Source of the DNA: Streptomyces formicae
GTDB lineage: Bacteria > Actinomycetota > Actinomycetes > Streptomycetales > Streptomycetaceae
Direction of reading: 5' to 3'
DNA: 64,000 bases
Assembly: GCF_002556545.1 (NCBI RefSeq)
Contig: NZ_CP022685.1
Span: 2,542,001-2,606,000 of the forward strand
The notes beneath the pieces were generated by a model. It worked only from the letters and a program-made list of their open reading frames with translations, had not been told where the DNA came from and did no database searches. The number at the start of each line of letters is the position of its first letter. Within the stretch, counting starts at the first letter, position 1. Positions 26,801-34,901 of this stretch are shown here, piece after piece. The translations under genes and the position numbers were made by a program.

Positions 26801-26962
26801 GCCCTGGTAGGGGGCGAGCACGGACACCATGGGCAGTTCGATGGTGGGCAGCAGCTGCTGCTTGAGCTGCGGTATCGCGATGGCGCCGAAGACGATCGCG
26901 ATGATCGACATCAGCCCGACCAGTGCCCGTTGGGCAAGGCTGAACCTGGACAGCCAGGACAT
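23816..26962 (-). CDS. RND-superfamily efflux transporter (AcrB/HAE1-like)
   Basis: A 1048-residue protein of the hydrophobe/amphiphile efflux type: N-terminal FSLAQRALVGLMSIIAIVFG, the first periplasmic porter domain starting QLLPTIELPMVSVLAPYQGASP, a repeated second half, and helix 4 with LGALTIAIGRVVDDSIVVLENI. Twelve helices are expected. No membrane-fusion or outer-membrane partner is adjacent, as usual in Gram-positive bacteria. The last 25 or so residues (GAPERGAGNCATSHE region) are translated from a copy of the dispersed repeat, so the original C-terminus has probably been replaced or extended. Substrate unknown. Confidence 0.93.
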   Translation of the reverse strand: MSWLSRFSLAQRALVGLMSIIAIVFGAIAIPQLKQQLLPTIELPMVSVLAPYQGASPDVVEKQVVEPLENNIDAVDGITGITSTASEGNAVIMAQFDYGSGTKQLVADVQQAVNRTRAELPDDVDPQVVAGSTDDIPTVVLSVTSDKDQQALADQLDRTVVPALKDIDGVGQVTVDGVRDLQVNVTPDDKKLAKAGLSTAALGKALQAGGATLPAGSFDEDGKNRTVQVGGGFTSLKQIQDLRVAPEAKPGERPGKPVRLGDVATVEQEQATATSITRTDGEPSLAVSVTMDHDGSAVAISDAVKDKLPDLREDLGSGAELTVASDQGPAVSKSIKGLTTEGALGLVFAVLVILVFLASIRSTLVTAVSIPLSVVLALIVLWTRDLSLNMLTLGALTIAIGRVVDDSIVVLENIKRHLGYGEERQEAILKAVREVAGAVTSSTLTTVAVFLPIGLTGGMVGELFGSFSLTVTAALLASLLVSLTVVPVLSYWFLRAPKSIQGVDPEEARRTAEEKERRSRLQRLYVPVLRFATRRRLTSLGIAIVILVGTFGMAPLLKTNFFDQGEQEVLSIKQELKPGTSLAASDAAAKKVEKMLSGLDEIKDYQVTVGSSGFMAAFGGSTDTNQASYTLTLKDKASYDKTQDLVEKKLGELSGIGRTKVSAGDGFGNQDLSVVVKAADGDVLRKASDEVRAEVAKLDDVTDVQSDLSQSVPRISVKANDKAAAAGFDQSTLGQAVAQAVHGTTSGKATLDDTERDVVIKSAKPAATLDELKKLPLGPGLRLGSIAEVKLVDGPVSMTRIDGARAATITAKPTGDNTGAVSADLTKKLDALKLPDGATASIGGVSEDQDEAFASLGLAMLAAIAIVFMLLVATFRSLVQPLILLVSIPFAATGAIGLLVVTDTPMGVPAMIGMLMLIGIVVTNAIVLIDLINQYRKQGYGTVEAVVEGGRHRLRPILMTALATIFALLPMALGITGEGGFIAQPLAVVVIGGLITSTLLTLLLVPTLYAMVELRKERRAKKKAAKRGAPERGAGNCATSHEAPADVH
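23849..23875 (+). repeat. Dispersed repeat copy inside the RND gene 3' end
   Basis: Contains the core gcgcagttccccgcgcccct followed by ttcggg; preceded by gtggctggtc as in the copy at 32067. On the minus strand it encodes the RND C-terminal segment. Confidence 0.9.
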
Positions 26963-27137
26963 GGGGGTCTCTCTCTGTGGCGTACGCGGGGGGAAGCGGC
27001 GGGCTCCGGGAGGTCACTGCCTCCGGCAGGCCGGATGCCCACCCCACACCCTCGGCCATGGGGAAGGCATCGAGCCTCACCCCAGGGACCCGTTCTTACG
27101 CCGCGCCTACTGCGGGCGCAGTACGCCACCCCCGCGC

Positions 27138-27818
27138 TCACTCCACCCTTGGACGGACCAGGCCCGATTCGTAGGCGATGACGACGAGTTGGGCCCTGTC
27201 CCGCGCGCCCAGTTTCGCCATCGCGCGGTTCACGTGGGTCTTCACGGTGAGCGGGCTGACCTCCAGACGCTCGGCGATCTCGTCGTTGGAGTGGCCGCCC
27301 GCCACCTGCACGAGGACCTCGCGCTCGCGTCCGGTGAGCGCGTCGAGGCGCTCACCGCGCACCGCGCCCTCGCCGTCCGAACCCTCGCCCTGCGCGAGGA
27401 ACTTGGCGATCAGGCCCTTGGTGGCCACCGGGGAGAGCAGCGCCTCGCCCGCGGCCGCGATGCGGATCGCGCCGAGCAGTTCCTCGGGCTCCGCGCCCTT
27501 GCCGAGGAACCCCGAGGCGCCCGCGCGCAGCGACTGCACCACGTACTCGTCGACCTCGAACGTCGTCAGCATCACCACGCGTACGTGGGCGAGGGCCGGG
27601 TCGGCGCTGATCAGGCGGGTGGCGGCGAGTCCGTCCGTGCCGGGCATGCGGATGTCCATCAGGACCACGTCGGCCCGCTCCGACGTGGCGAGCCTGACCG
27701 CCTCCGCCCCGTCGGACGCCTCCCCGACCACCTCCATGTCGGGCTCGGAGTCGACGAGCACCTTGAAGGCGCTGCGCAGCAGCGCCTGGTCGTCGGCGAG
27801 CAGTACCCGGATCGTCAC
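27138..27818 (-). CDS. NarL/LuxR-family response regulator
   Basis: A 226-residue regulator. The receiver has LLADDQALLR, the phosphoacceptor Asp in VVLMDIRMPGTDG (about 54) and a C-terminal LuxR HTH (about 155-220) with LTGREREVLVQVAGGHSNDEIA and VKTHVNRAMAKLGARDR. The GTG start overlaps the upstream kinase stop, so the pair is translationally coupled. It lies 175 bases upstream of the RND gene on the same strand and may regulate it; this is inference from position. Confidence 0.94.
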   Translation of the reverse strand: MTIRVLLADDQALLRSAFKVLVDSEPDMEVVGEASDGAEAVRLATSERADVVLMDIRMPGTDGLAATRLISADPALAHVRVVMLTTFEVDEYVVQSLRAGASGFLGKGAEPEELLGAIRIAAAGEALLSPVATKGLIAKFLAQGEGSDGEGAVRGERLDALTGREREVLVQVAGGHSNDEIAERLEVSPLTVKTHVNRAMAKLGARDRAQLVVIAYESGLVRPRVE

Positions 27819-29068
27819 GCGGTGCCTCCCTTGGCGGTGACGGGCAGGATCGCATGGACGCGGAAGCCGCCTCCGTAGCGGGGCCCGACCGAGCAGCGGC
27901 CGCCGAGCGCGCCGACGCGTTCGCGCATGCCGATCAGACCGTGCCCGCCGCCTTCGAGGTGCCCCGCGGCGCCCTTGTCACCCTTGTCGCCCTTGCCGTC
28001 CTGACCGTCCTGGCCCGCGCCGGGGCCGTCGTCCAGGACGGTCACCTCCACGTTCGGCCCGACGCGTACGACGCTGACCTCGGCCTTGGCCGCCGCGCCC
28101 GCGTGCTTCTGCACGTTGGTGAGCGCTTCCTGGATGATCCGGAAGGCGGCGAGGTCGACGGCGGCGGGCAGGTCGAGGCCGACCTGTCCCATCGCCACCT
28201 CCACGGGCAGGCCCGCGTTGCGGAAGGTGTCGACCAGTTCGTCCAGGCGGTGCAGGCCGGGGGCGGGTTCCGTGGGCGCCTCGGGGTCGCCGGTCTGGCG
28301 CAACAGGCCGACGGTGGCGCGGAGTTCGTTGAGCGCGGAGCGGCTGGCGTCGCGCACGTGCGCGAGCGCCTCCTTGGCCTGGTCGGGCCGCTTGTCCATG
28401 ACGTGCGCCGCGACGCCCGCCTGCACGTTGACCAGCGCGATGTGATGGGCGACCACGTCGTGCAGATCCCTGGCGATGCGCAGCCGCTCCTCGGCGACGC
28501 GGCGCCTCGCCTCTTCCTCACGGGTGCGCTCCGCGCGTTCGGCGCGCTCCCTGATCGCGGCGACGAAGGCCCGGCGGCTGCGCACCGCGTCGCCCGCGGC
28601 CGCGGCCATGCCGGTCCAGGCGAAGATGCCGATGTTCTCCTGGGAGTACCAGGGAAGCGGTCCCGAGAGCATCGCGACGCCGGTGAGACCCGCCATGGTG
28701 ATCAGACCGATCCGCCAGGTCGTGGACCGGTCGGTGCGCGCGGCCACGGTGAACAGCGCGACCACGGCGCACATCACCACGGGGTCGCGGGGCCCGCCGG
28801 TGAGCAGTTCGGCGATGGAGGCGGCGCAGGTCGCGCCGAGCACGGACCAGGGCGCGCGGCGCCGGAAGACCAGGAGGACGGCGCCGAGGACCATCAGGAG
28901 CAGGCTCGGGAGGTCCGGGGTGCGGGTGCCCCAGGTGGGGCCGCGCTGGCCGTTGGGCTCGGCGAAGGAGCCGATGACCATGCAGATGAGGACGACGGTC
29001 GCGACGGCCGCGTCCACCGCGAGCGGGTGCGTTCTGGCCCAGCCGCGGCCTCGTACGAGAGTGGTCAC
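27815..29068 (-). CDS. NarL-type sensor histidine kinase
   Basis: A 417-residue kinase of the HisKA_3 class. Four or five N-terminal membrane helices (about 15-150) are followed by the dimerisation H-box ARDLHDVVAHHIALVNVQAGVAA with phosphoacceptor His, and an HATPase domain with ALTNVQKHA and GHGLIGMRERV. A low-complexity linker rich in Gly, Asp and Lys sits in the ATPase lid. The start is uncertain: GTG 29068 (VTTLVRGRG) leads straight into the membrane region, but GTG 29077, ATG 29119 and GTG 29143 are in frame. The signal is unknown. Confidence 0.92.
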   Translation of the reverse strand: MTTLVRGRGWARTHPLAVDAAVATVVLICMVIGSFAEPNGQRGPTWGTRTPDLPSLLLMVLGAVLLVFRRRAPWSVLGATCAASIAELLTGGPRDPVVMCAVVALFTVAARTDRSTTWRIGLITMAGLTGVAMLSGPLPWYSQENIGIFAWTGMAAAAGDAVRSRRAFVAAIRERAERAERTREEEARRRVAEERLRIARDLHDVVAHHIALVNVQAGVAAHVMDKRPDQAKEALAHVRDASRSALNELRATVGLLRQTGDPEAPTEPAPGLHRLDELVDTFRNAGLPVEVAMGQVGLDLPAAVDLAAFRIIQEALTNVQKHAGAAAKAEVSVVRVGPNVEVTVLDDGPGAGQDGQDGKGDKGDKGAAGHLEGGGHGLIGMRERVGALGGRCSVGPRYGGGFRVHAILPVTAKGGTA

Positions 29069-29186
29069 TCTCTCCACGTTACGGGGCCCGGGCGGCGGCC
29101 TGGACGGGGTCTCGTGCATCCGCCCCCGCGGCGGTGCTGTCACCCGGAGCGGGATCTTCGTTCGGCCGCGGGCCGTGGGGGCTGGG

Positions 29187-29214
29187 CGCGCAGTTCCCCG
29201 CGCCCCTTGCGGGG
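29187..29214 (+). repeat. Dispersed repeat copy
   Basis: Contains the core gcgcagttccccgcgcccct followed by tgcgggg. It lies just beyond the pspAA stop. Confidence 0.9.
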
Positions 29215-29222
29215 CGCCCCTG

Positions 29223-29501
29223 TCAGCCCGGGATCAAGCCGTCGTCGCTGAGCATGTCCTTGACCTCGTCCAGGGTGGCGTCCTGGGCGGGGAGGATCAG
29301 TTCCGAGGGTTCGAGGGCGTCGTCCGGGAGGGGGGTGCCCAGCTCCCGGACCTTGTCCAGGAGCGCGTGCAGCGTGCGGCGGAAGCCGGACTCGTCGCCG
29401 CTCTCCATCTCCTCGAGCAGCTCGTCGTCCAGCTTGTTCAGCTCGGCGAAGTGGCCGTCGGCCAGCTTCACCTGCCCCTCCCCCATGATCCGTACGATCA
29501 T
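29223..29501 (-). CDS. pspAA: PspA-associated protein PspAA
   Basis: A 92-residue acidic protein that matches the PspAA family of actinobacteria and cyanobacteria: N-terminal MIVRIMGEGQVKL, a central helical region with ELNKLDDELLEEME, and a C-terminal DATLDEVKDMLSDDGLI. In this family it is encoded next to pspA and is thought to be a partner in envelope stress. Here it follows pspA by 26 bases on the same strand, consistent with one operon. A copy of the dispersed repeat (29187-29214) lies just beyond its stop. Confidence 0.85.
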   Translation of the reverse strand: MIVRIMGEGQVKLADGHFAELNKLDDELLEEMESGDESGFRRTLHALLDKVRELGTPLPDDALEPSELILPAQDATLDEVKDMLSDDGLIPG

Positions 29502-29527
29502 GTCGTCCTCCTCGGACGTGCGTAGGG

Positions 29528-30322
29528 CTACTGCTTGTCGAAGCGCGGGGTGTCCTGCGGCTGCGGCGTCTGGGACTGGCCCTGGCCGCCCTCGATCGCC
29601 TGCTTGCCGCCGCTGGAGCCTCCGGCCAGTTCGGCCTTCATGCGCTGCAGTTCCAGCTCTACATCTGTACCACCGGAGAGGCGGTCGAGCTCGGACTGGA
29701 TGTCGTCCTTGGCAAGCCCGGAGGAGTCGTCGAGGGCACCGGACGCGAGCAGTTCGTCGATCGCGCCGGCCCGCGCCTGGAGCTGCGCGGTCTTGTCCTC
29801 GGCGCGCTGGATCGCCATGCCGACGTCGCCCATCTCCTCGGAGATGCCGGAGAAGGCCTCGCCGATGCGGGTCTGCGCCTGCGCCGCGGTGTAGGTGGCC
29901 TTGATCGTCTCCTTCTTCGTACGGAAGGCGTCGACCTTGGCCTGCAAGCGCTGGGCCGCCAGAGTGAGCTTCTCCTCCTCGCCCTGGAGCGTCTGGTGCT
30001 GCGTCTCCAGGTCCGTCACCTGCTGCTGGAGCGCGGCACGGCGGGACAGGGCCTCGCGGGCCAGGTCCTCGCGGCCGAGGGCGAGCGCCTTGCGGCCCTG
30101 GTCCTCGAGGGTGGAGGACTGCTTGTTCAGCTGGGCGAGCTGCAGTTCGAGGCGCTTGCGGGACGTCGCCACGTCGGCGACGCCACGGCGCACCTTCTGC
30201 AACAGCTCGAGCTGCTTCTGGTACGAGTAATCGAGGGTTTCGCGCGGGTCCTCGGCCCGGTCAAGGGCCTTGTTCGCCTTCGCGCGGAAGATCATCCCCA
30301 TACGCTTCATGACACCGCTCAT
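29528..30322 (-). CDS. pspA: Phage-shock protein A (PspA/IM30)
   Basis: A 264-residue almost wholly helical protein. It has the N-terminal amphipathic helix MKRMGMIFRAKANKALD and long coiled coils (about 30-215) with KQLELLQKVRRGVADVATSRKRLE. It belongs to the ESCRT-III-like PspA/Vipp1 family that protects the membrane under stress. The C-terminal 35 residues are Gly/Gln/Pro-rich and unstructured. ATG 30322 (MSGVMKRMG) was chosen; the frame extends further without similarity. In Streptomyces this gene belongs to the cell-envelope stress response (established knowledge, not seen here). Confidence 0.94.
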   Translation of the reverse strand: MSGVMKRMGMIFRAKANKALDRAEDPRETLDYSYQKQLELLQKVRRGVADVATSRKRLELQLAQLNKQSSTLEDQGRKALALGREDLAREALSRRAALQQQVTDLETQHQTLQGEEEKLTLAAQRLQAKVDAFRTKKETIKATYTAAQAQTRIGEAFSGISEEMGDVGMAIQRAEDKTAQLQARAGAIDELLASGALDDSSGLAKDDIQSELDRLSGGTDVELELQRMKAELAGGSSGGKQAIEGGQGQSQTPQPQDTPRFDKQ

Positions 30323-30643
30323 GGGCTTCGCGCGCCCCCTTCTGACGGACTTCCAGCTCCAGGTACTGCTCAGAACCCACAGTACGGGCCCTGCATCCAT
30401 TACCGCACTGTTCGCGTGCGGATGCGCTCATCCCCAAGGACGACTGCGTCCGCCACCGCTCCGGCGTAAGGAGTAGGTGCACCCCTGTGAGCCGACCCCG
30501 AAACAGGCGGGGAACCGACCGTGAACCGGCTGGATACCGCCTGCTACGTCCCCTTAGGCACGTAAATCAAGACGCCCGGTGTTGCCGGATCGTTCCCCCG
30601 TGGGCGGGGGTCCATGCGTCCGCACCCCGTACCCTTGGATTTT
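30323..30643. other. Divergent intergenic region pspA / DUF3043 gene
   Basis: 321 bases without a gene, holding the promoters of pspA (minus) and the DUF3043 gene (plus). On the plus strand ggaacc (30511) and ggatac (30532) resemble the boxes of an ECF sigma promoter, but the spacing of 15 is short. I saw no riboswitch or clear palindrome. Confidence 0.4.
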
Positions 30644-31234
30644 GTGTTCCGTAGCCGATCCAAGGAAGAGAAGGCCCCGGCCGCGCCGGTGACCGACTCC
30701 AAGCAGCCCCGTGACCCGCAGGCCCCGAAGGGCCGCCCCACCCCCAAGCGCTCCATGGCCCAGTCGCAGCGCCGCAGCGTGACGAACACGCCGACGACGC
30801 GCAAGGAGGCGGCGAAGCGGCAGCGCGACGAGCGCCGCACCCAGATGGCCAAGCAGCGCGAGGCCCTGGCCAGTGGTGACGAGCGGTATCTGCCCGCTCG
30901 TGACAAGGGTCCCGTGCGCAAGTTCGCGCGCGACTTCGTGGACTCCCGCTTCAACATCGCCGAGTACTTCCTGCCGATGGCGGTGATCATCCTCGTCCTG
31001 AGCATGGTCCGCGTCCCGCAGCTGCAGAACATCGCGCTGTTGCTCTGGCTCTTCGTGATCGTGCTGATCATCGGGGACTCGATCTCCACCGCGTTCCGCC
31101 TGAAGAAGCGCCTCGCCGAGCGCTTCCCGAGCGAGCCCAAGAAGGGCGCCGTCTTCTACGCCCTGATGCGCACGCTCCAGATGCGTCGGCTGCGGCTGCC
31201 GAAGCCGCAGGTCAAGCGCGGAGAGCGGCCCTGA
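30644..31234 (+). CDS. DUF3043-family membrane protein
   Basis: A 196-residue protein found throughout Streptomyces. The N-terminal 90 residues are highly charged (SKQPRDPQAPKGRPTPKRS; KEAAKRQRDERRTQMAKQRE) and probably disordered. Two adjacent membrane helices follow (about 115-150, MAVIILVLSMV and IALLLWLFVIVLIIG), and a basic C-terminus. The GTG at 30644 (VFRSRSKEEK) was preferred to the GTG/ATG further upstream. It lacks a Shine-Dalgarno, so leaderless translation is possible. Function unknown. Confidence 0.85.
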   Translation: MFRSRSKEEKAPAAPVTDSKQPRDPQAPKGRPTPKRSMAQSQRRSVTNTPTTRKEAAKRQRDERRTQMAKQREALASGDERYLPARDKGPVRKFARDFVDSRFNIAEYFLPMAVIILVLSMVRVPQLQNIALLLWLFVIVLIIGDSISTAFRLKKRLAERFPSEPKKGAVFYALMRTLQMRRLRLPKPQVKRGERP

Positions 31235-32016
31235 GCGGATTCACCGGCGGGGCCACCGCCTGGCTGACGAAGCTGGGCGGTCTGCGCAATGCCGTGCGTC
31301 AGGAGCTGGTGGCCCGGCAGCTCGACGAGCAGATAGCCGCGCGCTTCCCCGTGGGGCAGCGGCTGCGGGTGCTCGACGTGGGCATGGGCCAGGGGACGCA
31401 GGCACTGCGTCTGGCCCGTGCCGGGCACAAGGTGACGGGTGTCGAGCAGGACTCCGAGATGATCGCCGCCGCGCGTGCGGCGCTCGCCGGGGAGCCCGAG
31501 GGCATCCGAGGCCGGGTGCGGATCGTCGAGGGCGACGGGCACCAGACCGGGGTGCACTTCCTGCCGGGCAGCTTCGACGTGGTGCTCTGCCACGGCGTCC
31601 TGATGTACGTCGAGGAGCCGGACGCGCTGCTCGCCGGGCTCGCCAGGATGCTGGCTCCCGGCGGCCTCCTCTCGCTCCTGGTGCGCAACGCGGAGGCGCT
31701 GGCCATGCGGCCGGGCCTGGCCGGTGACTGGGCGGGGGCGCTCGCCGCGTTCGACTCCGCCAGGTACCGCAACCGGCTCGGCATCGAGGCCAGGGCGGAC
31801 CGGCTCGACGCGCTGACCGCCACGCTGGCGGGAATCGCGGCGCCGTTGCAGGTCTGGTACGGGGTGCGGGTCTTCACGGACACCGTGGGCGACGACCCCG
31901 TGCTGCCGCCGGAGTCGGAGCTGGAGTCGCTGCTCGCCGCGGAGGAGCGGGCCGGGCGGATCGACCCGTATCGGCGGGTCGCTGCTCTGCTGCACCTGTG
32001 TGGGGTGCGGGACTAG
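31231..32016 (+). CDS. SAM-dependent methyltransferase, probable CTG start
   Basis: A class I methyltransferase with motif I LRVLDVGMGQGTQAL, an acidic residue in VTGVEQDSEM, motif IV FDVVLCHGVLMYVEEPDAL and GGLLSLLVRN. It resembles SmtA/CmoA-like enzymes; the substrate is unknown. The first ordinary start, GTG 31294, has no ribosome site and removes the helical segment GGATAWLTKLGG. A CTG at 31231 overlaps the upstream stop (CTGA) and has GGAGAG five bases before it, giving 261 residues. I therefore place the start there, with moderate confidence. Confidence 0.85.
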   Translation: MSGFTGGATAWLTKLGGLRNAVRQELVARQLDEQIAARFPVGQRLRVLDVGMGQGTQALRLARAGHKVTGVEQDSEMIAAARAALAGEPEGIRGRVRIVEGDGHQTGVHFLPGSFDVVLCHGVLMYVEEPDALLAGLARMLAPGGLLSLLVRNAEALAMRPGLAGDWAGALAAFDSARYRNRLGIEARADRLDALTATLAGIAAPLQVWYGVRVFTDTVGDDPVLPPESELESLLAAEERAGRIDPYRRVAALLHLCGVRD

Positions 32017-32066
32017 TCGCTCCGCCGGAAGGCCGGTGCCGCGTCTGCGGGTCGGATGTGGCTGGT

Positions 32067-32094
32067 CGCGCAGTTCCCCGCGCCCCTTTCGGGG
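32067..32094 (+). repeat. Dispersed repeat copy
   Basis: Contains the core gcgcagttccccgcgcccct followed by ttcgggg. It lies between the methyltransferase and protease genes and shares an extra upstream block (gtggctggtc) with the copy at 23849. Confidence 0.9.
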
Positions 32095-32154
32095 CACCCA
32101 CCCGTTTGCCCCGCGACGCGAGCGACGCGTTGGGGCAATACGGACACTCGGGGC

Positions 32155-33213
32155 ATGGATGCCTCCCACACCCGCGCCCTCTCCGTGCCCCTCGTCGCCG
32201 CCCTCGCCGCAGCCGCCCTCGTCGGCGGCTGCGCCTCCTCCGGGTCCGGCGACTCCGGCGGCTCCACCACGCAGGCCGCCCCCGCCGCCGCCAACGACCT
32301 CCAGGACGACTACCAGAAGGTGATCAAGGACGTCCTGCCGTCGGTCGTCCAGATCGACGCCGGCGACAGCCTCGGCTCCGGGGTCGTCTACGACGACAAG
32401 GGGCACATCGTCACCAACGCCCACGTCGTGGGCGAGGAGAAGTCCTTCAAGGTGACCACGGCCACCGGCGAGCAGGCGCTGACCGCCGACCTCGTCTCGG
32501 CCTATCCCGAGCAGGACCTCGCCGTGATCAAGCTGAAGGACGTGCCGAGCGGTCTGAAGGCGGCAACGTTCGGCGACTCCACCAAGGCCGGGGTCGGACA
32601 GATCGTGCTCGCCATGGGGTCCCCGCTCGGCCTCTCCTCCAGCGTCACCCAGGGCATCGTGTCGGCCACCGGGCGCACCGTGAGCGAGGGCCGCAGGGGC
32701 GGCGGCACCGGGGCCACCATCGGCAACATGGTGCAGACCTCGGCGGCGATCAACCCGGGCAACAGCGGCGGCGCCCTGGTGGACCTCGACGGGCAGGTCA
32801 TCGGGATCCCGACGCTCGCCGCGACCGACCCGGACATGGGCGACAGCGCGGCGCCGGGCATCGGCTTCGCCATCCCGTCCTCGATGGTGAAGACCGTCGC
32901 CGACCAGATCGTCAAGGACGGCAAGGTCACCGACTCGGGCCGGGCCGCGCTCGGCATCACGGGCCGCACCGTCCTCGGCGAGGACTACCGTCCCGCGGGC
33001 GTGGCCGTCGTCGAGGTCAAGGAGGACGGCGCGGCCGACGACGCGGGGCTGCGGCCCGGTGACATCGTCACCGAGCTCGGCGACGACCCGATCACCACCA
33101 TCGAGTCGCTCTCCGAGGTGCTCGCCGGTGACCGGCCGGGGCAGAAGACGCGCGTGACGTACGTACGCGACGGCGACGAGAAGTCCGCCGAGGTCACCCT
33201 CGGCGAGATGTAG
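32155..33213 (+). CDS. HtrA/DegP-like trypsin-type serine protease with PDZ domain
   Basis: A 352-residue S1C protease. It has a lipoprotein signal ending in the lipobox LVGGC (about residue 24), then a chymotrypsin-fold domain with catalytic His in IVTNAHVV, Asp in YPEQDLAVIKL and Ser in NPGNSGGALVD. A C-terminal PDZ domain (about 265-350) follows, with AGLRPGDIVTELG. It acts outside the membrane, probably in protein quality control. ATG 32155 is directly before the signal sequence. A copy of the dispersed repeat lies 61 bases upstream. A strong hairpin follows the stop. Confidence 0.95.
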   Translation: MDASHTRALSVPLVAALAAAALVGGCASSGSGDSGGSTTQAAPAAANDLQDDYQKVIKDVLPSVVQIDAGDSLGSGVVYDDKGHIVTNAHVVGEEKSFKVTTATGEQALTADLVSAYPEQDLAVIKLKDVPSGLKAATFGDSTKAGVGQIVLAMGSPLGLSSSVTQGIVSATGRTVSEGRRGGGTGATIGNMVQTSAAINPGNSGGALVDLDGQVIGIPTLAATDPDMGDSAAPGIGFAIPSSMVKTVADQIVKDGKVTDSGRAALGITGRTVLGEDYRPAGVAVVEVKEDGAADDAGLRPGDIVTELGDDPITTIESLSEVLAGDRPGQKTRVTYVRDGDEKSAEVTLGEM

Positions 33214-33255
33214 CCCCGTCCCGCGCACTCCCCCGGCGGGGCCCGGCCGGAACGT

Positions 33256-33294
33256 GCGGGAGGCGGTGGCCGGACTCCGGCCACCGCCTCCCGC
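33256..33294. terminator. Bidirectional terminator
   Basis: Perfect 18-base arms 33256-33273 and 33277-33294 with a three-base loop lie between the protease gene and the convergent small protein gene. Confidence 0.85.
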
Positions 33295-33315
33295 GCACCG
33301 AGCGCCGAGCGCCGG

Positions 33316-33558
33316 TTACGCCTGCGACTCCTCCGACTCCGGCTCCGCCGCCGCCTCGGCGTGCAGGCTCATCGGGCCGTAGATCTCGCTCGCGTCCTCG
33401 AAGAGCCGCACCTGGTCGGCACCGCCGTCGGCCAGTTCCTTCCAGTACTCACCGACCCAGGACTCCGCGTCCCCCTGGGTGGTGAACTCCTCGGGCTGCA
33501 CCGCGGGCTGGACCTCTGTCCCGTCCGCCTTCTCGAACCGCCACGTCCATGCCGCCAT
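33316..33558 (-). CDS. Conserved small acidic protein
   Basis: An 80-residue protein beginning MAAWTWRFEKADGTEV and containing QGDAESWVGEYWKEL and VRLFEDASEIYGPMSL, followed by an acidic low-complexity tail (EAAAEPESEESQA). I recognise it as a conserved hypothetical protein of Streptomyces but know no function. ATG 33558 has GGGAGG at a good distance. The same frame is open far upstream, antisense to the cobU gene, but that part is only a shadow. Confidence 0.8.
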   Translation of the reverse strand: MAAWTWRFEKADGTEVQPAVQPEEFTTQGDAESWVGEYWKELADGGADQVRLFEDASEIYGPMSLHAEAAAEPESEESQA

Positions 33559-33658
33559 GTCAGCCTCCCGAAGGTCCGTAGCGGCCTGAGAACCGCCTGA
33601 ATCCGCCTGAAGCCTAGCCGGGCGCGCGGCCCTGGACCCGACGCGGGAGGATCTTCGT

Positions 33659-34873
33659 GTGGAACTGACTCTGCTCGGCACCGGTGCCCCCGAAGGACTG
33701 CCCCTGTCCGGCTGCCCCTGCGCGGCCTGCGCGACCGCTCTGGGCGGGGCGGCGCGCGCGGCGACGGCGCTGCTCGTGGACGGCGTCCTGCTGCTCGACC
33801 TCACGCCCGGCGCCGCCTTCGCCGCCGCCCGCGCCGGGCACTCGCTCGGCGGGGTGCGCCAGGTCCTGCTCTCCCACCCACACGACGGACCCGCCGTCGA
33901 GGTCCCCGCGGGCCTTCCGCAGCCCGGCCGGGTCGCCGACGGGCGGGAGCTCGCGCTGCTCACCGGGCACCGGGTGCGGGCGGTGGCACTGGACGCGCCG
34001 GGCACCGGGTACGAGGTGACGGGCCCCGACGGCGAGCGGCTCCTGTACCTGCCGCCGGGCGGGGCCCCCGCGGGGCTCGCCGAGGGGAACGGGGCCGCCG
34101 AGCACCTTCCGTACGAGATGGTCGTCGCCGACGTCGTCGGGCGCCCCGACGGCCTGGCCCGGCTGCGCGCCGCCGGGGCGGTGGGACCCACCACCGACGT
34201 CGTCGCGGTCCACATCGGCCACGAGGCGCCGCCGGGCCGGGAGCTGACGCGCCGTCTCGCGGCCGCGGGCGCGCGGGCCGTGCCGGACGGCACGACGCTG
34301 GTGGTCGGCGCGTACGAGGACGTGCCCGACGTGCCGCGCCGCACGCTGGTCATCGGCGGTGCCCGCTCGGGCAAGTCCGTGGAGGCCGAGCGGCGCCTGG
34401 AGTCCTTCCCCGAGGTGCTGTACGTGGCGACCGGCGGGACCAGGAACGGCGACACGGAGTGGGCCCAGCGGGTGAGCCTGCACCGGGAGCGGCGGCCGGG
34501 CTCGTGGCGTACGACGGAGACCTGCGACCTGGTGCCGCTGTTCGCCGAGGACGGGCCCGCGCTGCTCATCGACTGTCTCTCCCTGTGGCTGACGCACGTC
34601 ATGGACGAGGTGCGGGCGTGGGACGACGCCGAGTGGGCGGGCGGCGGCGAGCGCGAGCTGCGGGCGCGGGTGGCCGACCTCGCCGCCGCGGTCCGCGCGA
34701 CGCGCCGCACCGTCGTCGCCGTCTCGAACGAGGTGGGCTCGGGCATCGTCCCCGCCACCGCCTCCGGCCGCCGCTACCGCGACGAACTGGGCCGTCTCAA
34801 CGCGGCGTTCGCGGCCGAGTGCGAGCACGTACTCCTCGTGGTGGCGGGCCAGGCCCTGCCGCTGCGCGGCTGA
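33659..34873 (+). CDS. cobU: MBL-fold domain fused to adenosylcobinamide kinase/guanylyltransferase
   Basis: A 404-residue two-part protein. Residues 1-225 resemble a metallo-beta-lactamase fold hydrolase (LTLLGTGAPEGLP; LLSHPHDGPA, a degenerate HxHxDH metal motif). Residues 228-404 are CobU/CobP, with the P-loop GGARSGKS at 233-240, HRERRPGSWRTTE with the guanylated His, LLIDCLSLW and VSNEVGSGIVP. CobU activates adenosylcobinamide to the GDP form for cobalamin assembly. The MBL half lacks several metal ligands and may be structural. GTG start at 33659. cobT and cobS lie downstream in the same region. Confidence 0.93.
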   Translation: MELTLLGTGAPEGLPLSGCPCAACATALGGAARAATALLVDGVLLLDLTPGAAFAAARAGHSLGGVRQVLLSHPHDGPAVEVPAGLPQPGRVADGRELALLTGHRVRAVALDAPGTGYEVTGPDGERLLYLPPGGAPAGLAEGNGAAEHLPYEMVVADVVGRPDGLARLRAAGAVGPTTDVVAVHIGHEAPPGRELTRRLAAAGARAVPDGTTLVVGAYEDVPDVPRRTLVIGGARSGKSVEAERRLESFPEVLYVATGGTRNGDTEWAQRVSLHRERRPGSWRTTETCDLVPLFAEDGPALLIDCLSLWLTHVMDEVRAWDDAEWAGGGERELRARVADLAAAVRATRRTVVAVSNEVGSGIVPATASGRRYRDELGRLNAAFAAECEHVLLVVAGQALPLRG

Positions 34874-34901
34874 CCCCGGTGCCGCCCGCCGGGCGGCCGG
34901 G

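Noticed and set aside
23726..27181. Plus-strand open frame of 1151 codons antisense to the RND gene
   Set aside because: High GC keeps the opposite strand free of stops. The protein is Asp/Arg/Gly-rich with no domain, while the minus strand has a clear RND family protein.
30511..30537. Possible ECF sigma promoter (ggaacc, then ggatac)
   Set aside because: Spacing is only 15 bases and the second box does not match well; kept only as a remark.
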